From Apus apus (taxonomy: Eukaryota; Chordata; Aves; Apodiformes; Apodidae), in assembly GCF_020740795.1 (NCBI RefSeq), contig NC_067290.1:13498001-13562000 (forward strand): a DNA stretch of 64,000 nucleotides. The letters are read 5' to 3'. Below the pieces are notes generated by a model. The model had not been told where the DNA came from and searched no databases. It worked only from the letters and a program-made list of their open reading frames with translations. The translations under genes and the position numbers were made by a program. Positions 10,903-24,200 of the stretch are shown piece by piece. The stretch's first letter is position 1. The number at the start of each line of letters is the position of its first letter.

Positions 10903-13900
10903 CTACTTTGCTTCATAGGCTTCTGAATGTCTGCGGATCAGGCTGAACTTGCCGGTTGGGTCAGGGATGTACCACTTCTCCCAGACTTCAGCATATGAAG
11001 CTGTTCTTCCCCAGGGTTTGAAATGTCCATTCCAATGGAGCAGCTTGGCAGCTTTCACAAACTGAGGAGAGTACCTTTTACCAGCACTAGACCCTTTTTT
11101 TAAAAAAGAAGCATTAGTGCCTGAAAGAAAGGCAGCAGGAACAACAACATGCAGTATTTTAACTTCAAAGCAAAGGATTTTAATTTCAAAAGAAATTTTG
11201 TCATTTTTGGGGAAAGGAAGTGATACAGGAGGGAGAAATCAGGGCAAACTGAAAAACAATCAGGAGCAACTGACCTGTCCCAGTATCTATTTTACTGTAC
11301 TGCCTTAATTTCCAAGGTCTTTAAAACCCCCTTAATGGATTCAGCAGCCTATGTACTGTTCACTGGAAACAAAAGCCAAGAAAGCTCTCCCAGCACTGGG
11401 GTTTCAGCAGTGGCAGAACAGATAAAAATGTCTGTTACTCTCAACAGTCTTGAAGGAGATGCCTAGGATCACTTCAGATATAAATATGTATGTGGAAAAG
11501 GAAAAGGAAAACAAGAAGTAATTTGAATTAAGACAATTCAAGAACTATCTCCCTACCAGTTCAAAAAAGAACATGAAGAATCAGCCCACAAGCCTCAGGA
11601 TGGTACTGCAAAGCAGTGTTTCTCAAAGAAAGGCCAGGCTGGATGGGACTTCGAGCAACTTGGTCTAGTGGGAGGTGTCCCTGCCCATGCAGGAGGTTTG
11701 GAAATAGATTATTTTTAAGGTTCCTTCCCACCCAAACCACTCTGATTTTATGATTCTGTGATAAAATAGAAGAAAAGATCCATTTGCTTCATCATCTACT
11801 GAGTGTCCAGCTACAGATCTGGAGAATCACACTGGGGGAGCAGTGTGACATGTCTCATACATACCAAGATGCCGGACATTCCACATGGGGTCAATACTGG
11901 AATGTTGCTTGTAAAATACAATCAGCAGTGGAGGTGTTGTGATGCTGCCAGCCAGAGTCCTACTGTAAAGTTCCTCTCTGGAAGAGAAGATTTAAAGAAG
12001 TTGGGAAAGGATGCCCTAAATCAGTTGTATCTCTTTTGCAGCTGCATGACAGGAATCCACAGATTCACACACAGCCCTTCCTTGACCAGTTAAATATCAT
12101 CACCATAACCCCTGAACTTACTCTACGTTGAGTGTCATCCACTTCTCCAGTTGCTTAGTGATGTTCTGTAATTTCCACTCTGTCAAATTGGCAACAAAAA
12201 CTCCTGGATTGAAAGAGCAGGTGTTGGCTTTCATGGCAAGCTTTCGGATGGTTTCTTTTTTGTAATCTAGAAACCCAATGTAATTATACTGGAAAGAAAA
12301 AAAGAGAGTAGAAAATAGCTTAAAACTACTATTTAAAGAAAAATTTTGCACAGCTCCCAACAGTGAAGCACAACTTGAAGTTGCCAAAGCAAATACAGAG
12401 AAAAAAAGCTTAAAAGGTCTAATATTTTAAAAATATTATTATATAAACTACATATTTTAAGAATGCTGCTGGGTCTTGTTAATGCTACATAGTTAACATG
12501 GTACTTCCAGAAAAATTACATTTTTTACACTCAAAAATGAAAAATTCTCCCTTGGATGTTCTAAGACCTCCCACTGTTTCTCACTGGGAAACACTCTCAT
12601 TGTAAAGGTCAGCAAAAATTCAAAGTGCTTTTACTGCACCTAAACAGAAACTGCAGGCATCATCTGCAACACAGACATCAGAGTAAACAGATTTGGATAG
12701 GGACATTGACACCTTTAGATTCACTGTGTTTGGAAGTGAACCCGCAAAAACATTAAAACCAAGTGCCTGTTTCCAAAGCCTGGGATCTATGGCATTGTTC
12801 CCACTGTATCAGGATAAAACTAACCTGATTGCCTGCTCCACGGACAGCAACTTTATTAGTGGTTGAGTCACAATCATCTGAAAATGCAGCTGCATGTCCA
12901 GGTTTCAATGGAGTGTTGTAAAGTTCAAGAATATCATCTGAAAAATGGAAGTAAGCACAGAAGACTCAAAAGCAATCCTGATTAAGCGCTGAGTGACTTT
13001 TTGCTCACTCCATTGCTACAGCAGATAAGGCCACTCACTTTAATCCAACTCATTCATATTTAAAATTTTTTTACATCTTTCCTTGAAGTAGAGGTGTTTG
13101 GTGACTGTGAGAGATGGCATGCTGAGCTCAGCATAAGACTAAGGTCCCATACCTTGCACTATTACATCATCATCCACATAGATGGCCTTCTCTGCATGAG
13201 GGACCAAGCTGGGCAAGTAGAATCTTGCAAAGGTTAACTGTGAAAACAAGAAAGCAAGAGAAGAATTTAATTAAAAATTGTCCAAGTAAATGTGAAATTG
13301 AATACTCCTGGCACTAATGTCCAAGACAACTTCTATCAAGCAAGTAAAATAGGCAGAAACATCATAGAAGTTATTGAAATAAACAGGTTCCACCAAATCC
13401 TGGTTTCCTATTGGCATGCTTCACATGCAAGCTGCTGTAGCTAGCAGCAAAAAATGGTACTAGGCATGCATGTGTAGATATTCAAATCCATCTCCCACTA
13501 TCTGGAAATTTATTCTTACTGAAATTTAGGAATTCTATGCTAACAGATTTGGTTTTGATCTCTAGACATGTTCAAAAGCCAGTATCAAAGTAACTAATAA
13601 TTGCAAAAAATAATCATCACAATCCTCACTGGTTTTAAAGTGTCTGCCTTTTGAGGATCCACTTGTACTTTCCCTTCTAAGACACGAGGATCAAAATCCA
13701 AAATTCGGTATCTCAAGTTTTTCAGAGCAGTGTTACTCAGCCACAGCCTGCAAACAGAAAGGCACAGATTTTGTTAAATGAGACAAAATCAAATGAAGAG
13801 ATCTGATTGACAGTGACACAGCTCTTGATCTGGCCACTCCCTTCCCTATCCAATAGACACACATAAGGAATGTAAACTATGGCTGATGGTGGTGGTGTCC

Positions 13901-16108
13901 CGTCTGACTGCAGGTGTGTGCCTGCTGTCAGCACTCTGTTACGAGGTTGCTTCTTTTTTTACTAGAAATATAGACCTGTTAGCACAGATCCTTAAAAAAA
14001 AAATAAATTAAAAATTGGTGTGAATGGATGTGGGTAAAAATAAAAGGATCAAAGAACAATCTAGAAAAATGGAGACACCTCATTCCCAGCATTTGAATGG
14101 CTTAGCTGAAATGTAGGAAGTAGCTTTTACAACCCTCCACCAACAAACTCCAACCCCACTGGCTGGATATAAATCCACTGGAAAAGATGGCTCTCGAAAC
14201 ATTACCAGGAGGAATGACTGCAGGACTCCTCACAGCAGCCTTGCCAAAAAACTGCAACAAGCAGCAGCAGACAGGACTGCAAACAATTTAGATGAGTGCA
14301 GTTCCAGGGAAAGTCAGCTCTTCCTCTTTTCAGACATACAGTATTTACAGTATTGTGGGAATCTAATGAAAGATCATTACCTCAAGTGATCCACAGTATC
14401 ATTCAAAGTAACAATGTAGAAAACCACGTTGGATCTGGTGTGACGGTAAATACTGTTCATGGCTGCAATGGCACCCCCAAGCCTCTCATCTGATGCTGCA
14501 ATGACCACAGAGATCTCCTTATCATTCCTTGCATCTGCCAGCCTCTGGGGAACTGCAGGTATGAAATCTATCGGCTGAAGTCCTAACGGGTTTGAATCTG
14601 CAGAGTACAAATGGCATCACACCCTTCTTTTATGCAAATTAAACACAGACATTATTACCACACTAAAATTCCCAACACCTTAAATTATTTCTACCATGCA
14701 AGCACTTGGATGTCTCAGCTGAGGTATGGATCACAGCTTGCCTGAATCTAACACATAAAATATAGCACCTGCTCTTGAGAATCCAAACTGTTAATGAACA
14801 GAAAACATCACACAAATGAACTACATACATTTAACCATACATACAAGCTGCTAAAACAAGGCTTAAATTACAGCAGGCTGCACTTACTGTGGCTCCTTCT
14901 GCCATGTCTATGATCTCACTGATCTCCCTATTCTCCCATTTGCCCTAGCCACCTGCCAGTCTTCTCTCTTCACACATGCTTTTTTTCCTACTTTCTTTTC
15001 CTCTTGGGTAGGAACCAACAAAGAAGACAAAAATTCTAAATTGAAGTCACAGCTGTGAATTTTTTCCCACCAAAGATCAAGGCATTAAGTCCAGCCCAGG
15101 TTTACTGCAGGCACTACAGACCACACAACATTATCCAAGTTACACTCAGTGTGCAGCCAGGAAAAGGGGAGATCAGCATTGAAATATACTCCCAGACACC
15201 ATCGCCTGTAAAAGCTGGCAAACTGCCCACTCACTGCACTTTTTATAACCAGGCTGGCACCTTTCAGATGACCTGGACTATTACATATTGGATAATTTTA
15301 GGTAATTTGAGGAACTCAAGCAAGCAGGGGCTTGGCACCATTCTGCTGTTACAAAGCTGGCTTCTGTTTGCCACTTTCTGAGGACAGAGCTCAACAGCTG
15401 TGACTCCAGCTGAACCCTGGTTAAAGCCTATCAGGCTCCTGCTCAACTGCTGTTGGGAAGCACCTCTACAACTGCTACACAGCAGCAGCAAACTGGGACA
15501 AACTGGGACGGTTAGTGGGGACACAGAAAGGCTCTGTGGGACCATGTGTAGTTCTTAAAAGTGGACTTCCAAAAATGAAATGGCTTTGCTAAGTAAACCG
15601 AATTGTATCCTAATGACTCTAAAGCCAGAAGGAACACTTACTGCTATCTCACCTGGCTTCCTGACAAAAAGAGTCACAGGATAGCAAGAAGAGACAAGCC
15701 CACCAAGCTGATGTTTCTTGGGTATTAGAACAGGAGCTGATCTACTCGAAGTACAAAAATTATATCTTTTGATGTAAATTATTGATCATTATCACACACA
15801 CAATTTCAGCTGTTTTCTGAAAGCATGTGTTTTCCTGCCAATCTTATATTTAAAAAAAAAAAAGGCAACCCAACATACCTGACAATTCCCGTTTCAAGAA
15901 GTCACTGAGGCCTAGGAAATTATGATGAAGAACTAGCAAAAATATGACAACAGCCACTATAAGGATGGAAATGTTCACTGAAAATTTAAAAGAAAAAAGG
16001 TGATCAATATAACCAGAGAATGACTGGGCAACTCCAAAAAGTGCAGAAGAGATTTTTATTTTTTTTAATTAGACACACACATATACACATACCTTTCCTT
16101 AATGTCAT
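10903..16108 (-). CDS. GLT8D1: GLT8D1, glycosyltransferase 8 domain-containing protein 1, 9 coding exons, 372 aa
   Basis: Coding exons in transcript order: 16108-16093, 15977-15879, 14597-14381, 13747-13630, 13237-13153, 12937-12825, 12288-12122, 11977-11865, 11093-10903. Phases agree across every junction; the human protein is 371 aa. It is a type II membrane protein: a short MTLRKV cytosolic start, then a hydrophobic anchor at about residues 6-22 (VNISILIVAVVIFLLVL). The family 8 glycosyltransferase domain follows, with VVIAASDERLGGAIAAMNSI, the metal-binding DDD (172-174) in AIYVDDDVIVQ, and the conserved YNYIGFLDYKKE, CSFNPGVFVANLTEW and LLHWNGHFKPWG blocks. NLT and NIT sequons are visible. 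The family uses UDP-sugars in the Golgi lumen; the acceptor is not established. Start chosen because the 16-base first coding exon matches the vertebrate N-terminus. The 5' UTR exon probably lies in the CpG island near 17050 (a - strand GTGCGT donor is present), which is inference. Confidence 0.95.
11630..11763 (+). mobile_element. CR1 LINE 3' fragment in the last GLT8D1 intron
   Basis: The segment runs GGCTGGATGGGACTTCGAGC, AACTTGGTCTAGTGGGAGG, GTCCCTGCCCATGCAGG, CCTTCCCACCCAAACCA and ends in repeated TTATGATTCTGTGAT. This is the standard 3' terminus of avian CR1 in + orientation, truncated at its 5' end and mutated. It lies antisense to GLT8D1. Confidence 0.88.
14598..15878. other. GLT8D1 intron 2, no further feature seen
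   Basis: This 1.28-kb intron separates the membrane-anchor exon from the first catalytic-domain exon. I see no conserved exon, snoRNA boxes or recognisable mobile element. Open frames in it, such as that at 15055-15381, do not resemble known proteins. Confidence 0.55.
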
Positions 16109-16789
16109 TTTGTTCTTTTTATTTTATTTCTTAGCACAAGCTTCCTACGAACCTGCAAGAGAAGAAATGCCAGCAGTCACTTCCTCCTGGCAGTGCCTGC
16201 CCACAGGAGGCATGGCACACTGCCACCAGCACTGCCAAAACAGCTTCTGAATGCAGTGAATGTTTCTTTCTCTTGAAAGGACAAAACTGCACGTCACGTT
16301 TTAATAACTGAGCGTGGTAGCTCAGTAGGTACATAGCTACAGTGATGTATTTAAAGAACTCGGAGATTAAAAGGGAGACATAGAGATCTTGCTACTTCAT
16401 TGAGAGAAAAACAAACAAACAAATTTAAACTCTTTCTGCCAGTCAGAAGTGATCTGGAAAGAATCTGGAAGATTATGTATGTTTTGGTTTGATTTTTTTA
16501 CTGTTGAGCCAATTTATTAACTGCAAGATTTTGGCAGGGCAGAGACTTTATAAGATGTTAGCAAATAGCATTATACACTTTCAAACCCACAATTTATCTA
16601 CATAAAATATAACAGGGTATCAGCTGAAGTGTCCTCACACACACAAAAAAGATCACAAAAGTGTAAAAGAAGGTATTACCATCATGTTATACCAGGGGAT
16701 AAAAACTAACAGCCCCACTGCAAGCACCGATGCAATTCAAAGACATATGTTCATTATTTAACGGCACCCGACCGTGAAATCGGAACAAG

Positions 16790-17960
16790 AACTATGTGCC
16801 CCGGAGCGCGAGGCGGCTCCCGGGTCCCGCAGCAGCACTCGCACCACAGCGACACGCGAGACAGAGGCACAGAGACAGCTCTGTATCGAAAAACAAGACT
16901 TCCAGAGGCAGACCCCGCAGCCCGCGTGGCGCCCGCTCCGTGTCAGACACGGGCACCCGCCGCTGCCGCAGCCCCGGGAGGAGCGCGGCGCCTCCCGCCC
17001 TGACGCCCTAACTGGGGCGGCGATGCGGGGCTGCGCCGCACACGCACCTCCCGCTACCGGCGTCTACAGACCGCCCTGCCGCCCGCGGGAACACAAACCC
17101 GCCACGACACCGGCCGGCCGGCTCCGGGCCGCGCTGCCCGCCGGCGGGGCTGGCACCGCCGCGGTGTCCGCCCGGGACACGCTCTGCACGCGCCCCCGCA
17201 CCACTGCCCCCCGCAGCCCCCGCACCGCAGCCCCCGCAGAGCTCCGCGCTGGGCGGGCCGGGCCGCGCAGGCTGCCAGGTCAGCAGCCGCCTCAGGCACC
17301 GCGGCTGAAGGTCCCTCCCTCGGGCAGCGGCTCCCGAGGCTCCAGCCGCCGGTGCCGGGAAGGCCGCGTCCCGCCCGGTTACCGGTGTGGGCGCGGGGAC
17401 CCGAGGCGCGGGGAGCGGCGGGGCAGGCGGGGCCGCCCACGTCGGCCGGGACTGGCGCGGCGGGGCGGGGCGCAATGGCCGCGTTTCCGGCCGGCGCAGC
17501 TGCCGCTTTCCGGTCCCGCTGCAGCGCCGCGGGACGAGCCCGCCGAGCCCCGGGAGCTGCCGGGGCGGCCGATTCCCCCGGACCGGGCCGGGCGGGCAGC
17601 TGGGAACCGCCGCTGGGCGCTGACGGGGACGAGGGAGGCGACTGGGAGGAGGAGGAGGAGAAGGTTCCGCCGCCGCCATGTGGCACATCTTCCGCTCCAT
17701 CCCCACGCAGATGGTAGGGCGGCCGCGGGAGGCCCGGCGGCACCGCCCGCGGGCCCGCGGGGAGCAGCGGTCCCGCTCCGCCCTGGGTGCTCACACCTGC
17801 CTGCGGGGGCGGCTGCGGGGCGGCGAGCCATGGGGATGGGGGGTGTGGGTCTGGAACTCCGAGTGCCAGCGCGCGGTGCCGGTGACAGCAGGAAAACCCC
17901 CTGTGCTGCTGTGCCTGTGCCGGTACCGCCGGAAGGGAACGTGTCTGCACGGAGAGACAC
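16790..17960. promoter_or_regulatory. CpG island, bidirectional GLT8D1/SPCS1 promoter region
   Basis: A dense CpG- and GC-rich island lies between the first coding exon of GLT8D1 (- strand, ending 16108) and the SPCS1 start at 17678. No TATA box is visible. Its position, with one gene leaving on each strand, indicates a shared head-to-head promoter. Long open frames on both strands here are a product of GC richness, not genes. Exact start sites cannot be placed. Confidence 0.75.
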
Positions 17961-19711
17961 GCCTGCTAAAGTCGTGCAAACACTGGTGACCCCCTAGTGC
18001 ATCCTCTCAGACATACCTCTGGTCTGGGGTGCTGCAGCCATCGTGGTTTTAAGCTGGCGACGGTATTTTCAAGTTGCAACAGCGGTCCTGAACGGATGGT
18101 GCTTGCTTTTATCTGTCGATGATGTGGTCGAGACTGCAGGGGAGGTGTGAAGCAAATTAAAAGCTTAGTTCTTTTCACTTGAAGCCCAGACTCTGTAAGA
18201 AAAATAATCCAGTCTGGTTCGAAAGCTGAACAAAAAAGCAGAGAACCTGTGGTCAGGCTGACTCTAGGCTCTACCCTGAACGAGTTTAACTGGTACATTT
18301 GTTTTTGGGGTCACTGACAAAAAAAACCCTCTTTCCACAGGACTACAAGGGCCAAAAACTAGCAGAGCAGATTTTTCAAGGAATCATTCTTGTTTCTGCT
18401 GTAAGTATACTAGAACTATGGGTGATGGTAACATAAAGGACTTTGTTTTCTGATCTTGCAAACAAGGTTTATTTTCTGATTGTTTAGTTTAGCTGGGTCA
18501 CTAAAAGCTTTAGACAACATCAGAGAGGCTGTCATGAATTAAGACTTTGTTTCTTTTAATCTTTAATTATTTACCTACAATTTTGAAAACATTAGAAAGA
18601 TGTATCAATTACACTTCTGAAAAAACCTGTATTTTTCTTTTCCTTCTCATTTCCTGTGCCACAATTATTTAAGTATTTTGGTTTTAATTATTTTTTCCCC
18701 AGATAATTGGTTTCATCTATGGGTACATCACTGAACAGTTTGGATGGACTGTCTACATTGTTATGGCAGGATTTGCTTTATCATGTTTGGTAAGAATTTT
18801 TTTTTCCCCCCAACCAGAAAATACATGGTCTGAGCTGAAAAAAATAATTTAATTAAGGGTCTGTCAGCACAAATGTTTGCTGTGTAATTCAGGTTGTTGA
18901 TACCTGTCTGTACTTTCTTTGATCTGTAGAAAGTGCTTTACAAGCCCGTAAGTGCCTTTTCCCAAATCTAGTGTGATTTCAGAGAACACTGTAATTTCAT
19001 GCTGCTTTTGCATTAGTTTTTCATGTCAACAAAATGTTACTTTGAAGTCAAGCTGACAGCATTCCTGCTAACAGGAAGGACAGTGAGGTGTCCCAGCTGG
19101 GGCACACACCACATGCAGTTGTACACAGGGCTCTTACAGCTTTCAAGTGACCAGTCACTACTTACCCACACACACTGTAATTCCATGGCTTCACAATCCA
19201 TCTGCTTCTTTCTTGATCCAAACATCCCTGGAGTCCATATTGCTACACCTACTCATCTCTGCTGCTAGACAACGGGAGGGTTTCTCAGGGGGTTAGAGGA
19301 TGTTGGTGTTACCTCAGTAGTCTGGGGGTATGATCCTTTTTCCTTCAGGGTGGGTGCTGTTCTCCTCGTTGGGATGAGCTGGGCCCTTTAGTCATGCTGA
19401 CCTGAGTAAGCACAGTTATGGAGTACACCATCTAAACTATACATGTATCTATCTTTCTGCTTTGAAATGGTATGAACTTTCTTCAGACTAACTGGTACAG
19501 TAGTTAGGAAGGAGATTTTAACAGGCTGTACAAAACACTTATCCAGCACCTTGATTTACATGTTCTGACTTCATTCCTTTTCCCTAAGCTGACGCTCCCT
19601 CCGTGGCCCATGTACCGCCGCAACCCCCTCAAGTGGTTACCTGTCCAGGAGCTGGGAGCAGAAGAAAAGAAGGCAGGAGACAGAAAGCCAAAGAGACATG
19701 CTAAAAACTAA
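17678..19711 (+). CDS. SPCS1: SPCS1, signal peptidase complex subunit 1 (12 kDa), 4 exons, 101 aa
   Basis: Exons: 17678-17713, 18341-18400, 18703-18789, 19589-19711, all GT..AG and in phase. The product is a non-catalytic, endoplasmic-reticulum subunit of the signal peptidase complex; known work says it helps define which segments are cleaved. The protein begins [22 protein letters not shown] and has two hydrophobic segments, about 25-42 ([18 protein letters not shown]) and 47-63 ([17 protein letters not shown]). These are joined by the short TEQFG turn. It ends with the conserved [16 protein letters not shown] block and a basic KPKRHAKN tail. Human protein is 102 aa. The ATG sits in a strong context (GCCGCCGCCATGT) and its exon joins [10 protein letters not shown] as in the family. 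The first residues differ from human MLEHLSSLPTQM, but the SxPTQM part is retained. Confidence 0.96.
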
Positions 19712-21260
19712 CAAATGTGGTTTCTTCATGCTGTAACTTTGTTAAATTTTGTTAAATGCATTTCCACTTGGAGATACCTCTTGGCTTAGTGCTTGGGTTT
19801 TTTTTCTTACTGCCAATACTGCCCGGAGTACACCAAGATCTGCAGAGGGTGTGAAGGCTCTGGATTTTGCCTGGAATTTCAGTGAAGTTGCTGGGAAGGC
19901 AGAGGTGGGGGGGGTTACCTTCACCACATCTCACTGAAGTATTTTAGTAAAACGGAACACAGCAAATCAAGTCTTGTTAAGCAGCTGCCATAGCCTAAAA
20001 GATAAGATACAGCTGGACATCTAAAACATTCGTAACTGCTTGTAAAACAAGCTCAGTAGTGTCAGGTTGTAACAAGTACTGTAAAACAGTGTATCCCCCA
20101 CAGTTCTGAAAAGTGCTAAGAACTGGCAAGTATTCTAGGATAGGAGATTGGAGAATGACGTTTTTTGTTTAAGATAAACTTGGCTGGGTAGAGAAAGTAA
20201 CATCTTGACTCTGCATAATACAATAGCTCTTGAAACTGTAACTCAAGCATCTAGTGTGTGAGAGGCAGCAGGATCCACAGGTATTGCACTTTTGTACTCC
20301 TGTCATGTTAGTCTCCCTCATAGGTGCTGGAGGTTACAGTATTTAAGCTAGAAGCAGGGAAAGAGACAAGCTGTGCATTTAAAGTTTTATTTTACAAATT
20401 CAATTATCTTTTGACTTCTTTATCCCTTAAAAAGAATGTATGCTTTTTCTGTAGTGATAGTACATGACAATGTCTGAGCATGTGCAGCAGCACAGTCTCG
20501 ATGCAGAGCAAGGGAATAGCTAAGACACCTATTTCTCTGAGTGACCGTGGTCTTGGGCACTTTCATTGCTAGAAGGAATTAGTATTTGTAAGGCAAAGGG
20601 ATTTCTCCAGCTGGGACCATGGTAACCATGGCTGTGGTCCTTTCCAACGTTTTCAGACTTATTTTATTCAGTTACCAAATACTTTCCACCACCTTGGTGA
20701 CTGCCTTAGCAGTAAGACACAAAAGCAAAGGCTCTGTTTAAAGGCAGTACAGCCACTCCTTGAGCACCTTCCCTTGGCAATTTTAAGAACCTGGAAGGCT
20801 TTTAGTGCTACACAAGTTAGTAATTGTTTCTGCCTGCTGAATGTTCACTATTTGATGCAATAGCTTATAGCCTATCACACCATAACCTTGCCATAGATTT
20901 GTTACCATCATCAGTATACAACCGTACCAAAAACCTCGCTATGACAAATTCAAACATCTATTTTTGACACTCATTTGTATACAAAACTTGGTATCCATCC
21001 CTCTTTGAATCTATAAAAAGCAACTTTAAAAAGTTTCATTAAGAGAATAAAAACTAAACTAACCAGTTTCTCTTCTGAGAAAGTGATAGCCTCATTCACA
21101 TTTTAACATGAAAAATATTACTACAAACTGTAACGTTTTTTTTGCAAGTCCACCTCCTTATTCCAACAAAGAAGGTCAATGGATAAACGTGCTTTGTAAG
21201 CTGGTCCAGTCTCTCAAATGAACTATAAACCAGTCCTTTTCTTTGAGGAAAAAGCTGTGG
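19712..21260. other. SPCS1/NEK4 convergent 3' flank
   Basis: This stretch lies between the SPCS1 stop and the NEK4 stop, which face each other. It should hold both 3' UTRs. No coding exon is visible. A - strand AATAAA at 20386-20391 fits the end of NEK4. No canonical AATAAA stands out soon after the SPCS1 stop; only weak variants are seen. Confidence 0.6.
20386..20391 (-). terminator. candidate NEK4 polyadenylation signal
   Basis: The + strand reads TTTATT, so the - strand has AATAAA 870 bases past the NEK4 stop. It is in A/T-rich sequence. It is a candidate only, and would leave room for the SPCS1 3' UTR on the other side. Confidence 0.45.
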
Positions 21261-24200
21261 TCAGAACTTCACATTTTCTTCAAGAAATTTCAGGTGGCGT
21301 GCCTTGGCACCGTAACTTGCATACTTGTCTCCCATATGCTCCCGCAGCTGCAGCTGTTTAGGACACACAAAAAAACCCCACCAAAATTACTGAAAAAAGC
21401 AACAACAAAAAACCAAAGCACTTAACTGGAAGCAGCATGTGAAGTTCAACATAGATGGGAGGGAAGAAAAAGGGAAGTGTCTTTGTTGTCTGAAGAAAAG
21501 AGAGTTCCAAAACCCACCCAACAATTTAAAATATAAATCAGATCTTCACAGGATACACTTAACCATGCAGTATTTTATTTGCAACCAAGATTTTAATCAA
21601 ATGAGCTGGAGGTGTTGCTCACTCACCTCTATTAGAAATAAACATTAAACTTTGGACATAAGGGGCACTAGGCAAAGTAATGTGAAGGCAAAAAATTACA
21701 GTTCGAATTAAGTTTTACTGGAGAAATACCACAAAGTTATTTGCATCCTGTCCATAGTCCTTGGACTCAGGGACCACGGTACAGTTCTAAAACTCCTGCA
21801 CTTCCTGAATAATTTGTAGTTGAACATAATCCACATTCAAAGTCAGACTTCTTAGACTGAAAACCATAACATGCTTAGGCCCTGCCCTGCCAATGACTGT
21901 GTAAACACTTTTTGGAATCAAGGTTTGCACTACTGTAACAGTATCAAAAAGAGAGGGGGGAGAGAAGTAAAGATCCTGCTGATATATCTAGGTTTATAAA
22001 AAATTGAACAATTTTAATATGAAAGACATTCACCTCTCTTTTCACTTCATCATCTTCTTCCATGATGCTGTATGCCTTCTCCAGAAGTTTCACCCCCAGT
22101 CCTTGCACCACATCAGATCTCAGGATTTCAATCATTCTCCTAATCTTGTCAGGAACTGGTAACATATCTATTAAAAAAAAAAAAAAGAAAGAAAAAAAAA
22201 AGATCAATGCACTAATAATTACTTTCAGTATAGTCAATTTTCATACCCTATGCAGAAGAGTATCATCAGACAACGTTGTATTGCCACAGAATTCCAGCTG
22301 AACCATTGCATGGAATGTTGATCTCTGCTGGTTGTTTCAGGTGGTTTCTGAATACTGTATTACAAATACCATTTGAAAGGTAAGTACTATTCTCTAATAC
22401 TGCACCACCACACAAATATTTTAATAATTTGTACTTACATCAAAAGTAAAAAAAGAAGTTCAATCACTGTAAAACACTAATGGCATCATTTCTGCCATCT
22501 GCCTGTTTGTCTTAACAGCCTTTCGATCTTTTGTTCCTCAGCTGAAGCTGCCAACAAGAGACAGTAATTTGATTAGGGGAGGCCTCCATTAGGAACTGAA
22601 CTGAGAACACTAGCTTGCTCTTTCAACCTCTGAAATCATCAACACTCCATTCACAGAATGGATCACCTTCTGAAAATAAAATATCTGGTGTAATTAAAGT
22701 AGGTTCAGCTTAGAAATGAAGTAGCCCTGTCATCCCAAATGGTAGTAAGTAAATAGCTGGAGGATATCACTACATAATATTTCAGAGTGAGAAAATCTGA
22801 CAGAAAAAATAAAATACCACTGAAATTTGTACCTTCGACATTCATACCATACATTTAAAGCAATAACACAGCAACAGACCTGAAGAAATCTCTTCAAATT
22901 TTAATTCCTCTGATTCATCAGGTGATTTTCCATGCAAAATCAAAGTGTCTCGGTATTTTCTATGCAGTTTAAACTCTGGAGCTGAGGTTACACTGTATTC
23001 AGAGTTCTCCTTAGAGTCCATTTTCAAGGTCCTTGTCATGAGCTGCACCAAGTCATTCATTTCATTCATGCTGCTTTTCCTGGTACAGGAGAAGTAACAC
23101 ATAATTCAGCCACCATCCATGATGCAGCTCCCACCTTGCATTCAGAGGACTTGCAGTAAGTTCAGGGAGGTCCTGCTAAGTATTCCATGTTAAATTGATT
23201 CTTGTGCTGCAGTTTTATCAATAGCAACATTTCCTCTAACAAAGGCTCAGAGCCCATTCACCTAGCAACAATTCACAATCCTATTGACTACCTGTGTAGC
23301 TGCATCTGTGGGAATGCAACACAGAATGTTTTTGGGGAAGTTGCTTTCATTGACAAAATTAGACATAAATTCAGCCTTCCTATGCAAGGAAGCATATTGG
23401 GACCTTTTAACTCATGCTTTTAATGCATCCTGACAGTCTAAGTCCTTGGATGCTGGAGGGCTGGTTTCCAGTTTTTGTCAACTGGAGGCTACAGTTGACC
23501 AAAAAACAGAGGTACACAATCACATGCCCCAGAAACTCCTGCATGGAATGTTTATAGTCACAGAAAGACACCAATTAAATGGAGTTAGTTTTCTTTATCC
23601 ATCACATGCTTCTCCACTCACTCACTATGTAGCAATAAAATGTGAAAGCAATTCTTGCCATTCTTCTTCCCCACTCCAGGTCAAGGTGCAATATAGCCTT
23701 GAACACTCTTGCACAGTATTAAACAAAATTCTTACCTGTCCTTGGAATCACCATCTGACTTATCTGTGGAGCTTGTGGAAGAGCTTAACTCATCATCAGA
23801 CAGGCAATAGGCCTCCCCCTTTCTCTAAGTGAAGAAGGAATAAAAGACAAAAATTCTAGTAGCTGAAAGTACTTTAGCAGTATGACATCAGTTACTGTTC
23901 TTACATGAAAGAAACACTTCCAACAAGCATATTTTCACAGACTCAGCTTGATAGTATTTAAAAAGTGTAATCTTTGGTTTTAAAACCAAGCTAATATACA
24001 GAAATCATCAACTCATTCTACAAAATGCATTACCTCTCCATCATGCAGTGTTAACCACTACAAATGCTTCAATAAGTGCCTCTAATAAAAACAATTAAAT
24101 CAGGTATCTGTGTCAGTTCTCTGCCAATGATATTATTACCCTTAGCCCATCTATTGGCCTTTAATACACATTTAAAATAATATTTAAATAAACTTTTATC

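Noticed and set aside
12421-12480. A/T-rich near-palindrome as a possible regulatory hairpin in a GLT8D1 intron
   Set aside because: Simple A/T-rich intronic sequence; no conserved motif or RNA gene boxes support a function.
17054-17950. 298-codon - strand open frame in the same CpG island
   Set aside because: Same low-complexity composition, no known domain, and it overlaps SPCS1 exon 1 antisense. Not a gene on this evidence.
16774-17997. 407-codon + strand open frame through the GLT8D1/SPCS1 CpG island
   Set aside because: It is Arg/Pro/Ala/Gly-rich, covers the SPCS1 first exon in another frame, and is matched by equally long frames on the other strand. This is what very GC-rich DNA gives by chance.
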